Assembly (NCBI GenBank): GCA_000431215.1 | Contig: HF985563.1 | Location: 40,027 to 60,984, forward strand | Source of the DNA: Prevotella sp. CAG:1031 | GTDB taxonomy: Bacteria > Bacteroidota > Bacteroidia > Bacteroidales > Muribaculaceae | Length of the DNA: 20,958 nt | Direction of reading: 5' to 3' | In this document: positions 15,163 through 20,958 of the stretch, in pieces | Layout of the letters: each line of letters opens with the position of its first letter | How positions within the stretch are numbered: position 1 is the stretch's first letter | Position numbers and translations under genes: made by a program | Notes under the pieces: model-generated | Database searches by the model: none | What the model was told of the DNA's origin: nothing | What the model saw: the letters and a program-made list of their open reading frames with translations, nothing else

Positions 15163-17307
15163 TTACATAATAGCGGACTGGGCTTGTTGAACGTTTTCCG
15201 ATTCGTTGCCTCGCATAACTTTTTTGCCGTATCCGAATGTGTAGGAGACGCACAGTCCAATACCAGGATGGCGTCCTGTTCCATAGTTATATCTGAGAAA
15301 AGAATAGTAGGGCGATTCCATTTTTGAAGTACCGTTATTCCATCCTTTGCCAAATATGTTAAATGTTTCTAATCTGACATTCCATTCATTTTTACCCCAT
15401 ATAAGATAAAGCGAATAGGACCATTCAGGTTTATAGATTACGCCGTTCGTTTCTCCGAATTGTTTGGCGGGTGAGTTTACAGAACCATACAGTGTGAAGT
15501 CGCCGAAGTGGTACTGTGCCCGAGCGTAGAAGCTGAAGTCTGTAAAACTTGTTGCTCCAATTCCGGTTGTTTTGTACATACTAAGGTTAGGCCCGATAGA
15601 GAAGCTGACTTTTTTGCTGAAAAGAGACAAGTCGGTACCTGCCTGAATGTTGCCCTTATAGTAGTTGCCGCTGTTGTATATCTGCCTTATGAGCTGACGT
15701 CCTTCGTTGTAAGGAATATATTCTTCTGCCGGACGATCAGAAAACATAAAGAAAGAACCGCCGGCATACAATGATATGTTGGAGTTGACAGTATAGTCAT
15801 AATAGAGTCTAAGAGTGATGTGTCGAGAATTTCTTAAATTGGGATTTCCGGTTTTATCCATGAATTCATTTGACGTAATCACGTCAGACGCGCGCTGCGA
15901 AATCGCTGTGCTGTTTGTGGCGTATTGAAAGCTAAGTGTAGCGGCGTTTTTGCTGTTGATAGACCATCGCGAGAAAAGATGGGCAAAAGGATAATAGTCG
16001 TTGGCTTTCAGCCCGTTTATAGAACTCTGCTCCCAGGCGTAGCCGCCGTCGATATTTACCATCAGGTTATTGATGAAAAAGGCATAGCCTATTGTCCCGG
16101 CTAATATGGAAGAGTAGTATTTGTCGTCGAAGTTGTTTGTACCGCTATAGATGAGGCGGCTAATGTCGTCGCCACCAAGTATTTCAAAAAATACTGAATG
16201 TTTTTGACCGAACTGTTTTCTCAAATTCAGTTTCCCAAGTATTCTGTAGGCATTCTCACGCGCATTGCGGTCAACGATATCTGCTCCTGATCGAGAATAA
16301 ATTGATGTTGAATTTGTGTGGGTATAAATGAATTGCGGGGCAAATGAAAGCGAGAATTCGCGCGGCAGAGAAATGTATAATGAACCATTATAGGCCAGCG
16401 AATTCACGCGAGAAGGGTTGTTTGTTAACCACGAATAGTCTTCGCCAAGCGACGGCTCGTAAACAAGTTTCCCGCTTGATTGACACTTGTAATAATGACT
16501 ATGTGAAAACGATAATGTGTTTCGAAATTGCAACTTCTCAGAGTTGTATGTGGCGCGGAAAGTAACCGGCACTTCAAGACGGCGATAGTGAGATTTGTCG
16601 TAAATTTGGTTTCTGTGAAGAAGATATTCGTTTCCGTCGGCGTTAGTAAGTCTCAATGTTGAGTAGGTCGATGATCCCGAGTGATTGTCGATTAAATAGG
16701 TCGGATTAGTCAGAATGTCGAAGGTCATCTTCCTATAGGTGAATCTCGAAAATAGGTTTTCTTTGTTATAGTTTATATCAAGTATTCGCTGAACTGCCAT
16801 AATCTTGGTGTAGCCTCCATATTCATATTCTTGCATTATGAAGTTAATAACGTATTCTGCGCCTTGAAATCTCGGATCGGTTGGCGCAACAAGATATTCA
16901 ACCCGAGCGCAGTCTTGAACTCTCATTCCTGTCAAATCATTAGCGTCGGCTGGAAAATAGTTGACAAACAGGCTGACAGATTGCCCGTCACGCGTCGTAA
17001 CGGTCTCACTGGCAAGCGTAGCCCGTATTTCAGGGATTGCCATCAAGGCAAGTAGGTCGGTTGCCGTAGCTGCGGCATTTTTCTGTTTCTTCGTAGGAAG
17101 ATATGTCGAGCCCTTGACATTATGCCAGTGTGTTTTGCCTTCTACCGTGACCTCGTCGAGCTTCTTCGACATCGCCTTCTCGATGGCGGCGATGCTGTCG
17201 GTGGCGATGCTGTCGGCCGGCTCGGTTGCGACGGCCATAGCCGCTACTGCCAATAATGATAATGAGAGAGTTGTTCTCAAAGTAATAGTTGTTACGGTCA
17301 TAAACAT
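15163..17307 (-). CDS. TonB-dependent-receptor-like outer-membrane beta-barrel protein
   Basis: This 714-residue protein has a signal peptide (about residues 1-27, hydrophobic TTLSLSLLAVAAMAVA). A plug-like start, LDEVTVEGK (50-58), is followed by a short plug region and then a long run of alternating aromatic/polar strands (YRKMTFDIL, FRATYNSEKLQFRNTLSFSH, NEWNVRLETFNIFGKG). It ends in the barrel-like LCVSYTFGYGKK plus a ~20-residue tail. This fits the Bacteroidetes outer-membrane beta-barrel family PF14905. It lacks the N-terminal carboxypeptidase-like domain of SusC proteins. Its place directly upstream of a C39/ABC exporter suggests it was the outer-membrane conduit for a peptide or natural product. 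The gene looks intact. MFM at the start leaves the exact ATG uncertain by two codons. Confidence 0.8.
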   Translation of the reverse strand: MFMTVTTITLRTTLSLSLLAVAAMAVATEPADSIATDSIAAIEKAMSKKLDEVTVEGKTHWHNVKGSTYLPTKKQKNAAATATDLLALMAIPEIRATLASETVTTRDGQSVSLFVNYFPADANDLTGMRVQDCARVEYLVAPTDPRFQGAEYVINFIMQEYEYGGYTKIMAVQRILDINYNKENLFSRFTYRKMTFDILTNPTYLIDNHSGSSTYSTLRLTNADGNEYLLHRNQIYDKSHYRRLEVPVTFRATYNSEKLQFRNTLSFSHSHYYKCQSSGKLVYEPSLGEDYSWLTNNPSRVNSLAYNGSLYISLPREFSLSFAPQFIYTHTNSTSIYSRSGADIVDRNARENAYRILGKLNLRKQFGQKHSVFFEILGGDDISRLIYSGTNNFDDKYYSSILAGTIGYAFFINNLMVNIDGGYAWEQSSINGLKANDYYPFAHLFSRWSINSKNAATLSFQYATNSTAISQRASDVITSNEFMDKTGNPNLRNSRHITLRLYYDYTVNSNISLYAGGSFFMFSDRPAEEYIPYNEGRQLIRQIYNSGNYYKGNIQAGTDLSLFSKKVSFSIGPNLSMYKTTGIGATSFTDFSFYARAQYHFGDFTLYGSVNSPAKQFGETNGVIYKPEWSYSLYLIWGKNEWNVRLETFNIFGKGWNNGTSKMESPYYSFLRYNYGTGRHPGIGLCVSYTFGYGKKVMRGNESENVQQAQSAIM

Positions 17308-17401
17308 ATTATTTTATTTTTGTTTGTTCGCAATATGCAACATATTTTTTGGATTTGCCAAATGTTTTTGCTAAAATTTTTCGTTTTGGCGTAAAATTGC
17401 T

Positions 17402-17420
17402 GGAATTAGCAATTAGCAAT
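17402..17420 (+). repeat. Left outer inverted repeat with heptamer units
   Basis: GGAATTAGCAATTAGCAAT is a short tandem of AATTAGC units. It matches the reverse complement of 18190-18208 at 18 of 19 positions, so the two copies face each other across about 770 bp. Confidence 0.7.
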
Positions 17421-17539
17421 AGTTGGAGTTGCAAAACTCTGGTTTTATATGATTTTCCGCCCTGAATGTGGTCGCGTGATATTGGCTGTAGTGCCTGACA
17501 ATTTTTTGCAGACTAACCATCTCAGACAGACGAATTGCC

Positions 17540-17585
17540 GTCAAGCGCGGGACGCGCGATATGTCTACAACCGCTTGCGATAGCT
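17540..17585 (+). repeat. Left arm of a 46-bp imperfect inverted repeat
   Basis: This arm pairs with the reverse complement of 18091-18136 at 39 of 46 positions without gaps. It includes CAAGCGCGGGACG at 17542-17554 and TTGCG at 17575-17579. Confidence 0.75.
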
Positions 17586-17906
17586 GGCGGAAACTACTGT
17601 CCCCACCAATTCGCGGCAAGCCACGGCAGTGCGCGCCGCCGCGAAACGGGCGATAGCCAAGGCCGGGGTCAATATATACGCAGGTACGGTTTCGCCGAGC
17701 ATTGCGAGGGAAACAATAAACTGGATCGATTAACTGCCTGAGCATCATAGGCGCTTGGACTTCAATGCGGAGATTCGGACTATTTGCGAAGAGTCAGTCT
17801 TCTCATATCATCCTAACGACTTGAACTGAAACCTTGACTATCGCCGTTCCGCGACTGCGCAGGCTCCGCCGCTTGTCGCGGAGTCATATTGGGCCTTCAA
17901 ACCGAC

Positions 17907-17916
17907 AGCTAACGCA
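17907..17916 (+). repeat. 10-bp direct repeat, left copy (target-site-duplication-like)
   Basis: AGCTAACGCA here is repeated exactly at 18091-18100. The two copies immediately flank the inverted-repeat element 17917-18090, as expected for a target-site duplication. Confidence 0.65.
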
Positions 17917-18090
17917 CAATGGTGTTTAGTTAAGGTTTTACCGAGCAAATTGCCGGATCCGAGCGTAGGGACGTGTCTTTGGCACGTTTCTCATGCGGCT
18001 GGCAATCAGCGCTTTGCAATGCGACGTGCCGAAGGCACGTCCCTACGCCAAGGCGATTTTTGACATTGATGAGCTTAACTAAAACCATTG
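17917..18090. mobile_element. MITE-like 174-bp element with terminal inverted repeats
   Basis: The left terminus CAATGGTGTTTAGTTAAG (17917-17934) and right terminus CTTAACTAAAACCATTG (18074-18090) are inverted repeats differing by one inserted G. Inside, 17963-17988 and 18023-18048 form a second inverted repeat matching at 23 of 26 positions. Its right arm contains the palindrome GACGTGCC-gaa-GGCACGTC (18023-18041). Perfect 10-bp direct repeats flank the element. It has no coding capacity, so any movement would depend on a transposase elsewhere. Confidence 0.65.
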
Positions 18091-18100
18091 AGCTAACGCA
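18091..18100 (+). repeat. 10-bp direct repeat, right copy
   Basis: Exact second copy of AGCTAACGCA. It is also the first ten bases of the right arm of the 46-bp inverted repeat, so the MITE-like element appears to have inserted at the edge of a pre-existing repeat. Confidence 0.65.
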
Positions 18101-18136
18101 ATCGGATGTAGAAATGTCGCACGTCCCGCGCTTGTC
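18091..18136 (-). repeat. Right arm of the 46-bp imperfect inverted repeat
   Basis: Reverse complement of 17540-17585 with seven mismatches and no gaps. It contains the complementary CGTCCCGCGCTTG block at 18122-18134. Confidence 0.75.
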
Positions 18137-18181
18137 GCAGGGGAGTCAGGCCTCGCCCCGCTCCATGATACTCCGCCGGAT

Positions 18182-18208
18182 TATTGCTCATTGCTCATTG
18201 CTAATTCC
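18182..18208 (-). repeat. Right outer inverted repeat with CATTGCT heptamers
   Basis: Two to three tandem CATTGCT-type units are followed by AATTCC. Positions 18190-18208 are the inverted counterpart of 17402-17420, with one mismatch in 19. Confidence 0.7.
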
Positions 18209-18238
18209 TACTAATTCCCTCAGGAAGCTCTCTGCATT

Positions 18239-18277
18239 AAAAAGAAGACGCGCCGGAAGCTGCGGCACGTCTTCTTT
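18239..18277 (-). terminator. Intrinsic terminator of the META lipoprotein gene
   Basis: AAAGAAGACG (18241-18250) and CGTCTTCTTT (18268-18277) form a 10-bp stem with an inner CCG/CGG pair. On the minus strand the stem runs into a T run. It begins 24 nt after the lipoprotein stop codon at 18302. The opposite strand is also U-rich, so some bidirectional activity is possible. Confidence 0.8.
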
Positions 18278-18301
18278 AGCTTTATTACTGTCGTTGAGGT
18301 G

Positions 18302-19168
18302 TCAGTCGAGCTCGCGAAGTTCGTCCTTCGACATTTTACGTAGTTCGATTATGGTGGCGTTGTCGGCATTGCGCAGACGGCAGTTTTTGCCGCCGTTGAC
18401 CGAAACCGCGCTGCGAACCTGACCGAGAGCCTGAAGGAATTCCTGTTCGAGAGCCATGTCGGGGCAGCTCATGCGTGTGGTTGCGAGGTTGGTGAACTGC
18501 AGGCCGTTTTCGCGATCCATGTCAACAGCAATCGCTCCGTTGAGGACGTTGCAGCCGGCGTTACCGTGGATAGTTTTCTCCTGTAGGTCGACAACGAACA
18601 GTATATTGCTTTTCGCAGGAACCTCCTTGCCGTTGAGGCGGGTCACGCGCCAGGCCGCGTCGAGGAACTCGAGGTTATGCTTGCGCAGCGTCATGACGGT
18701 CTGGCCGGCTCCGTTGACGATGTAGAGGAACGAAGAGTCGTTGACACGTTCGATTCTGAATGTTTTCATTGTCTCGAGGGCTGTGGCGATCGCCATTTCA
18801 TAGGGTGCGTCGGCACACATGCGCATTGTCGACGTATTCTCGCCGACGCGTTTCATGGCGCCCTTGTCGATAGCAATGGCTCCGTTGATGAAGTTGCAGC
18901 CGTTGTAGGCATAGAAGTCGAGCAGCGACGGGTCGGAGGCATTGCGCGAAAATCCCAGATATGGCACTTCGCCGTCGGAGGCGGCTGAAACGGGAGTGCC
19001 GTTGATGTCGACGATTGTCCAGTCGCCTACGAGATTGTCGATGATGCGGCTGTTTGTTGTTGTCGCGGAAGCTGGCCGAGAGGGCGATGCCGTGTTTTGT
19101 GACGATTTACAGGCTCCTACGGTCAGCAGGGCGGCAATAGCGAGGGTTGGAATGAGAAAATGTTTCAT
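18302..19168 (-). CDS. Double META-domain lipoprotein
   Basis: This 288-residue protein has a lipoprotein signal peptide ending in LTVGAC with lipid-attachment Cys20. A Ser/Thr/Ala-rich linker (21-41) and two META/HslJ-type domains follow. Domain one (~46-162) contains LVGDWTIVDINGTPV, YNGCNFINGA (89-97) and TSTMRMCAD (112-120). Domain two (~166-277) contains AAWRVTRLNGKEV, AGCNVLNGA (204-212) and TTRMSCPD (230-237). The repeated GC-N and RM-C cysteines suggest one disulfide per domain. META proteins are envelope proteins, linked in E. coli HslJ to heat and novobiocin resistance, and their biochemical function is unknown. It is likely a single-gene transcript with its own terminator, divergent from the DUF4293 gene. 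Confidence 0.9.
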   Translation of the reverse strand: MKHFLIPTLAIAALLTVGACKSSQNTASPSRPASATTTNSRIIDNLVGDWTIVDINGTPVSAASDGEVPYLGFSRNASDPSLLDFYAYNGCNFINGAIAIDKGAMKRVGENTSTMRMCADAPYEMAIATALETMKTFRIERVNDSSFLYIVNGAGQTVMTLRKHNLEFLDAAWRVTRLNGKEVPAKSNILFVVDLQEKTIHGNAGCNVLNGAIAVDMDRENGLQFTNLATTRMSCPDMALEQEFLQALGQVRSAVSVNGGKNCRLRNADNATIIELRKMSKDELRELD

Positions 19169-19213
19169 CGTTGTGATATGTATATGTTATTAGTTTTTAT
19201 TTAGAATAGTTGT

Positions 19214-19287
19214 CAGCCTGAAATTGTTCATGCTCCGGCCGATTTAAGCGTGCCGGCTCATTATTTTCAGGCTGTCTGAACAGCCTG
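19214..19287 (+). promoter_or_regulatory. Competing inverted repeats in the divergent intergenic region
   Basis: CAGGCTGT (19268-19275) and ACAGCCTG (19280-19287) form a perfect 8-bp stem with a 4-nt loop. CAGCCTGAAA (19214-19223) is the exact reverse complement of TTTCAGGCTG (19265-19274), so the middle segment could pair either way. The set lies just upstream of the DUF4293 -7 box. It may be an operator or a degenerate terminator; no U-tract follows. Confidence 0.4.
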
Positions 19288-19312
19288 ACGGCGCCGGTTG
19301 TTGAAAATATTG

Positions 19313-19320
19313 TAACTTTG
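19313..19320 (+). promoter_or_regulatory. -7 promoter element of the DUF4293 gene
   Basis: TAACTTTG matches TAnnTTTG exactly and lies 25 nt before the ATG at 19346. A -33 TTTG at the usual 19-nt spacing is not apparent (GGCG there); GTTG at 19297-19300 is closer than normal. Confidence 0.55.
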
Positions 19321-19345
19321 CATCAAAATTAATAAAAAAATAGAT

Positions 19346-19771
19346 ATGCTACAGAGAATTCAAACCGTATGGCTTCTGTTGGCGCTCGCCTGCCTGATAG
19401 CCTTTATCGCGTTGCCTTTCGGCGCTCTAACAATTTCTGCCGATGGCGTTGAAGCTGTCGGTCAGCTGTTTGCCTATGATTTTATCGGCCTCATCATTCC
19501 TGCCGCATTGGCCGTTATTCTGAGCCTGATCGCTATTTTTGCCTATGGCAATCTCGGCTTTCAGAAGAGTTGTGTGCTATTGTCGATAGCCATGACGCTC
19601 GTGAGCATCGGAATCACTGTCTATATCCTCTGTGACAGGGCTACGGAGGGAACAATTTCGTGGACATGGTGCGGCGCTTTCACTCTCGGCGCGCTGCTGT
19701 TCGAGATTCTCGCCCTGGCGGGTATCAACCACGATATCAAACTGCTGCGCAGTTACGACCGTCTGCGCTGA
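19346..19771 (+). CDS. DUF4293 family membrane protein
   Basis: This 141-residue protein begins LQRIQTVWLLLALACLIAFI, the hallmark N-terminus of the Bacteroidetes DUF4293 family. It has four predicted transmembrane helices (roughly residues 8-28, 45-67, 74-95 and 107-125). It closes with HDIKLLRSYDRLR, which matches the conserved basic tail ending in DRLR. The function is unknown. It is the only rightward gene in the window and has its own -7 element and a strong terminator 27 nt after the stop codon, so it looks monocistronic. An A-rich stretch upstream of the ATG replaces a Shine-Dalgarno site, as is common in this phylum. Confidence 0.9.
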   Translation: MLQRIQTVWLLLALACLIAFIALPFGALTISADGVEAVGQLFAYDFIGLIIPAALAVILSLIAIFAYGNLGFQKSCVLLSIAMTLVSIGITVYILCDRATEGTISWTWCGAFTLGALLFEILALAGINHDIKLLRSYDRLR

Positions 19772-19797
19772 CAGTCGTCCTGACTCATAATAGTTTT

Positions 19798-19838
19798 GAG
19801 CCGGAGCGCAATCACTGCGTTCCGGCTCGTTCCTTTTT
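19798..19838 (+). terminator. Intrinsic terminator of the DUF4293 gene
   Basis: An 8-bp stem, GAGCCGGA (19798-19805) with TCCGGCTC (19821-19828), is extended inside by CGCA/TGCG around a 5-nt loop. It is followed by GTTCCTTTTT. Confidence 0.92.
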
Positions 19839-19899
19839 GTTACTCTTGAAAATCACTTCTTGGTCTTTATGCTTTCTTGAATTGTGTCTTGTCGCTTTT

Positions 19900-19924
19900 A
19901 TAACGCAAGGGCTGCTTGCGTTAT
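19900..19924. repeat. Perfect 10-bp inverted repeat between convergent genes
   Basis: ATAACGCAAG (19900-19909) and CTTGCGTTAT (19915-19924) flank a 5-nt loop. The element lies between the convergent DUF4293 and cardiolipin-synthase genes. No T run follows on either strand, so a canonical terminator is not supported, although it could end or stabilise the minus-strand mRNA. Confidence 0.6.
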
Positions 19925-19993
19925 TGTATAAATTTGACTTTCGAAACGCAATCAAGTTTAACCGACAATGCGATTTTAACTTTTATTAACTAT

Positions 19994-20958
19994 TTAGAGG
20001 ATTGGCGACAGAAGACGGTAGATTGATTCTTTCGCCTTGACGAGAACGGGGCGATGACGCCATTCGCTGGCGCGGATGCGACGGCTGAGAGCCATGTCGG
20101 CCTCGAAGTCGGCGGTCAGCCGGGAGTTTATCTCGCGGTCGTAGATAAAGAAGTTGGCTTCGAAATTATGTTCGAAACTGCGGAAGTCGAAGTTGGTCGA
20201 GCCGACCGACGCGAAGTCGTCGTCGACAACGAGGGTCTTTGCGTGAAGCATACCGGCTTCGTAGAAATAGATCTTGATTCCCGCGCGCAGGCATTCCTGA
20301 ATATAGCTTCGCGAGGCGAGGGTCAGAATCGTGCTGTCGCTGCGTCCGGGCATCATGACGCGCACGTCGACGCGCGCCAGAGCGGCCGCCTGAAGCGTTC
20401 GAAGCAGAGCGTCGGTCGGGAGAAAGTAGGGGGTCTGGAGATAGACGCGTTTTTTTGCGTTGCCGATAGCTTTCAGCATCATGAACGCGAGATTGCTCCA
20501 GCGCGATGTAGGGCCTGAGGTGACGAGCTGAAGGCCTACGCCCCGGCCGGCGGGAGCGTAGCGCTCGGTACCGGCGGGCTCGTCGACGAGTGGCTGCCCC
20601 ATAAAGTTCCAGTCGATGGCAAACGAATACTGGAGCGACGCCACAGCCGGGCCCATGACTCTGAGGTGGGTGTCGCGCCATCGGTCGAACTTGCCTCCTG
20701 TCATATAGCGGTCGGCGATGTTCATGCCGCCGATGAATCCGCTGTGGCCGTCGATGACGCAGACTTTGCGGTGGTTACGCCAGTTGATGCGCGAGCCGAA
20801 CGGGGGAAATTTCACCCTGAAGAACGGGTAGATTTCCACGCCGGCCGCGCGTAGCCGCTTGACGTAGCGGCGCGAAATGTGGATTGAGCCGATGTCGTCG
20901 TAGATGACGCGCACGGCAACGCCGCGCCGGGCAGCTTCTTCGAGAGCGGCGGCAAGCC
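19994..20958 (-). CDS. cls: Cardiolipin synthase / phospholipase D family protein (partial, N-terminus beyond the right edge)
   Basis: The frame stays open to the window edge: codons before the GTG at 20914 read LAAALEEAARRGVAV, continuous with family sequence, so that GTG is internal and about 322 residues are visible. Two HKD motifs are present: HRKVCVID followed by GGMNIADRY, and HAKTLVVD followed by GSTNFDFRSFEHNFEAN. The spacing LQTPYFLPTDALL between them is typical of bacterial ClsA-type enzymes, which join phosphatidylglycerol molecules to cardiolipin at the inner membrane. The missing N-terminus would hold the two membrane helices and the start of PLD domain one. The gene is GC-rich like the chromosome. 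Confidence 0.92.
   Translation of the reverse strand, partial: LAAALEEAARRGVAVRVIYDDIGSIHISRRYVKRLRAAGVEIYPFFRVKFPPFGSRINWRNHRKVCVIDGHSGFIGGMNIADRYMTGGKFDRWRDTHLRVMGPAVASLQYSFAIDWNFMGQPLVDEPAGTERYAPAGRGVGLQLVTSGPTSRWSNLAFMMLKAIGNAKKRVYLQTPYFLPTDALLRTLQAAALARVDVRVMMPGRSDSTILTLASRSYIQECLRAGIKIYFYEAGMLHAKTLVVDDDFASVGSTNFDFRSFEHNFEANFFIYDREINSRLTADFEADMALSRRIRASEWRHRPVLVKAKESIYRLLSPIL

Larger units (their letters stand above)
17308..18301. other. Gene-free repeat-rich interval
   Basis: No convincing gene was found in this ~1 kb between the beta-barrel and META-lipoprotein genes. It holds nested inverted repeats, a MITE-like insertion (17917-18090), heptamer repeats at both ends and, at the right, the terminator of the META gene. 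The 17308-17400 part is A-rich and probably carries the beta-barrel promoter, but no clear -7 box was found. A 111-codon minus frame at 17413-17748 is judged spurious. Confidence 0.8.

Noticed and set aside
14835..15353. 172-codon minus-strand frame
   Set aside because: It overlaps both the C39 frame and the end of the beta-barrel gene in another register; Arg-rich out-of-frame translation.
17413..17748. 111-codon minus-strand frame in the repeat interval
   Set aside because: It overlaps an inverted-repeat arm and has an unusual Arg/Cys-rich composition and no domain.
17402..18208. CRISPR array
   Set aside because: Repeats are mostly inverted or short tandem heptamers, with no regular direct repeats and spacers and no cas gene.
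20912..20914. GTG as true start of the cardiolipin synthase
   Set aside because: Upstream codons continue the family sequence (LAAALEEAARRGVAV), so the gene is cut by the window edge.

Overview
The window looks like a chromosomal segment of a gut Bacteroidales, probably close to Muribaculaceae. Support comes from a DUF4293-type membrane protein, TAnnTTTG-type -7 promoter boxes, an UpxY/NusG-like antiterminator at the head of a capsule operon, a Bacteroidetes-style outer-membrane beta-barrel next to a C39 peptidase/ABC exporter, and Bacteroidales-style intergenic palindromes. The taxon is inferred from gene content only.

Positions 1-13,600 hold one long leftward (minus-strand) surface-polysaccharide operon that runs off the left edge. 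In transcription order: a -7 box near 13,550 and a structured leader of about 175 nt; an unusual regulator joining a catalytically dead tyrosine-recombinase fold to an UpxY/NusG-like domain; tviC- and tviB-like genes that should supply UDP-GlcNAcA/UDP-GalNAcA; a Wzx flippase; a GT-A-like protein; a membrane acyltransferase; UDP-galactopyranose mutase; two GT2 glycosyltransferases; a polysaccharide pyruvyl transferase; an arginase-family enzyme; and a partial TupA-like ATP-grasp protein. The first three genes are GC-rich or intermediate like the chromosome. From Wzx leftward the DNA is clearly AT-rich, which suggests a transferred, exchangeable glycan cassette. No Wzy polymerase or initiating phosphosugar transferase is recognised, so they may lie beyond the left edge.

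Positions 13,616-17,307 hold a decayed peptide-export locus on the same strand: an intact-looking outer-membrane beta-barrel gene, a C39-peptidase ABC exporter whose transmembrane domain has been deleted with a frameshift, and a HlyD-type adaptor reduced to 67 residues. No cargo peptide was seen.

Positions 17,308-18,301 are a gene-free kilobase of nested inverted repeats. It contains a MITE-like element of 174 bp with 17-18 bp terminal inverted repeats and perfect 10-bp flanking direct repeats, inserted in the arm of a larger inverted-repeat structure.

Positions 18,239-20,958 look like ordinary chromosome: a double-META-domain lipoprotein (minus) with a terminator, a DUF4293 protein (plus) with a promoter and a strong terminator, and a cardiolipin-synthase-like PLD enzyme (minus) cut by the right edge.
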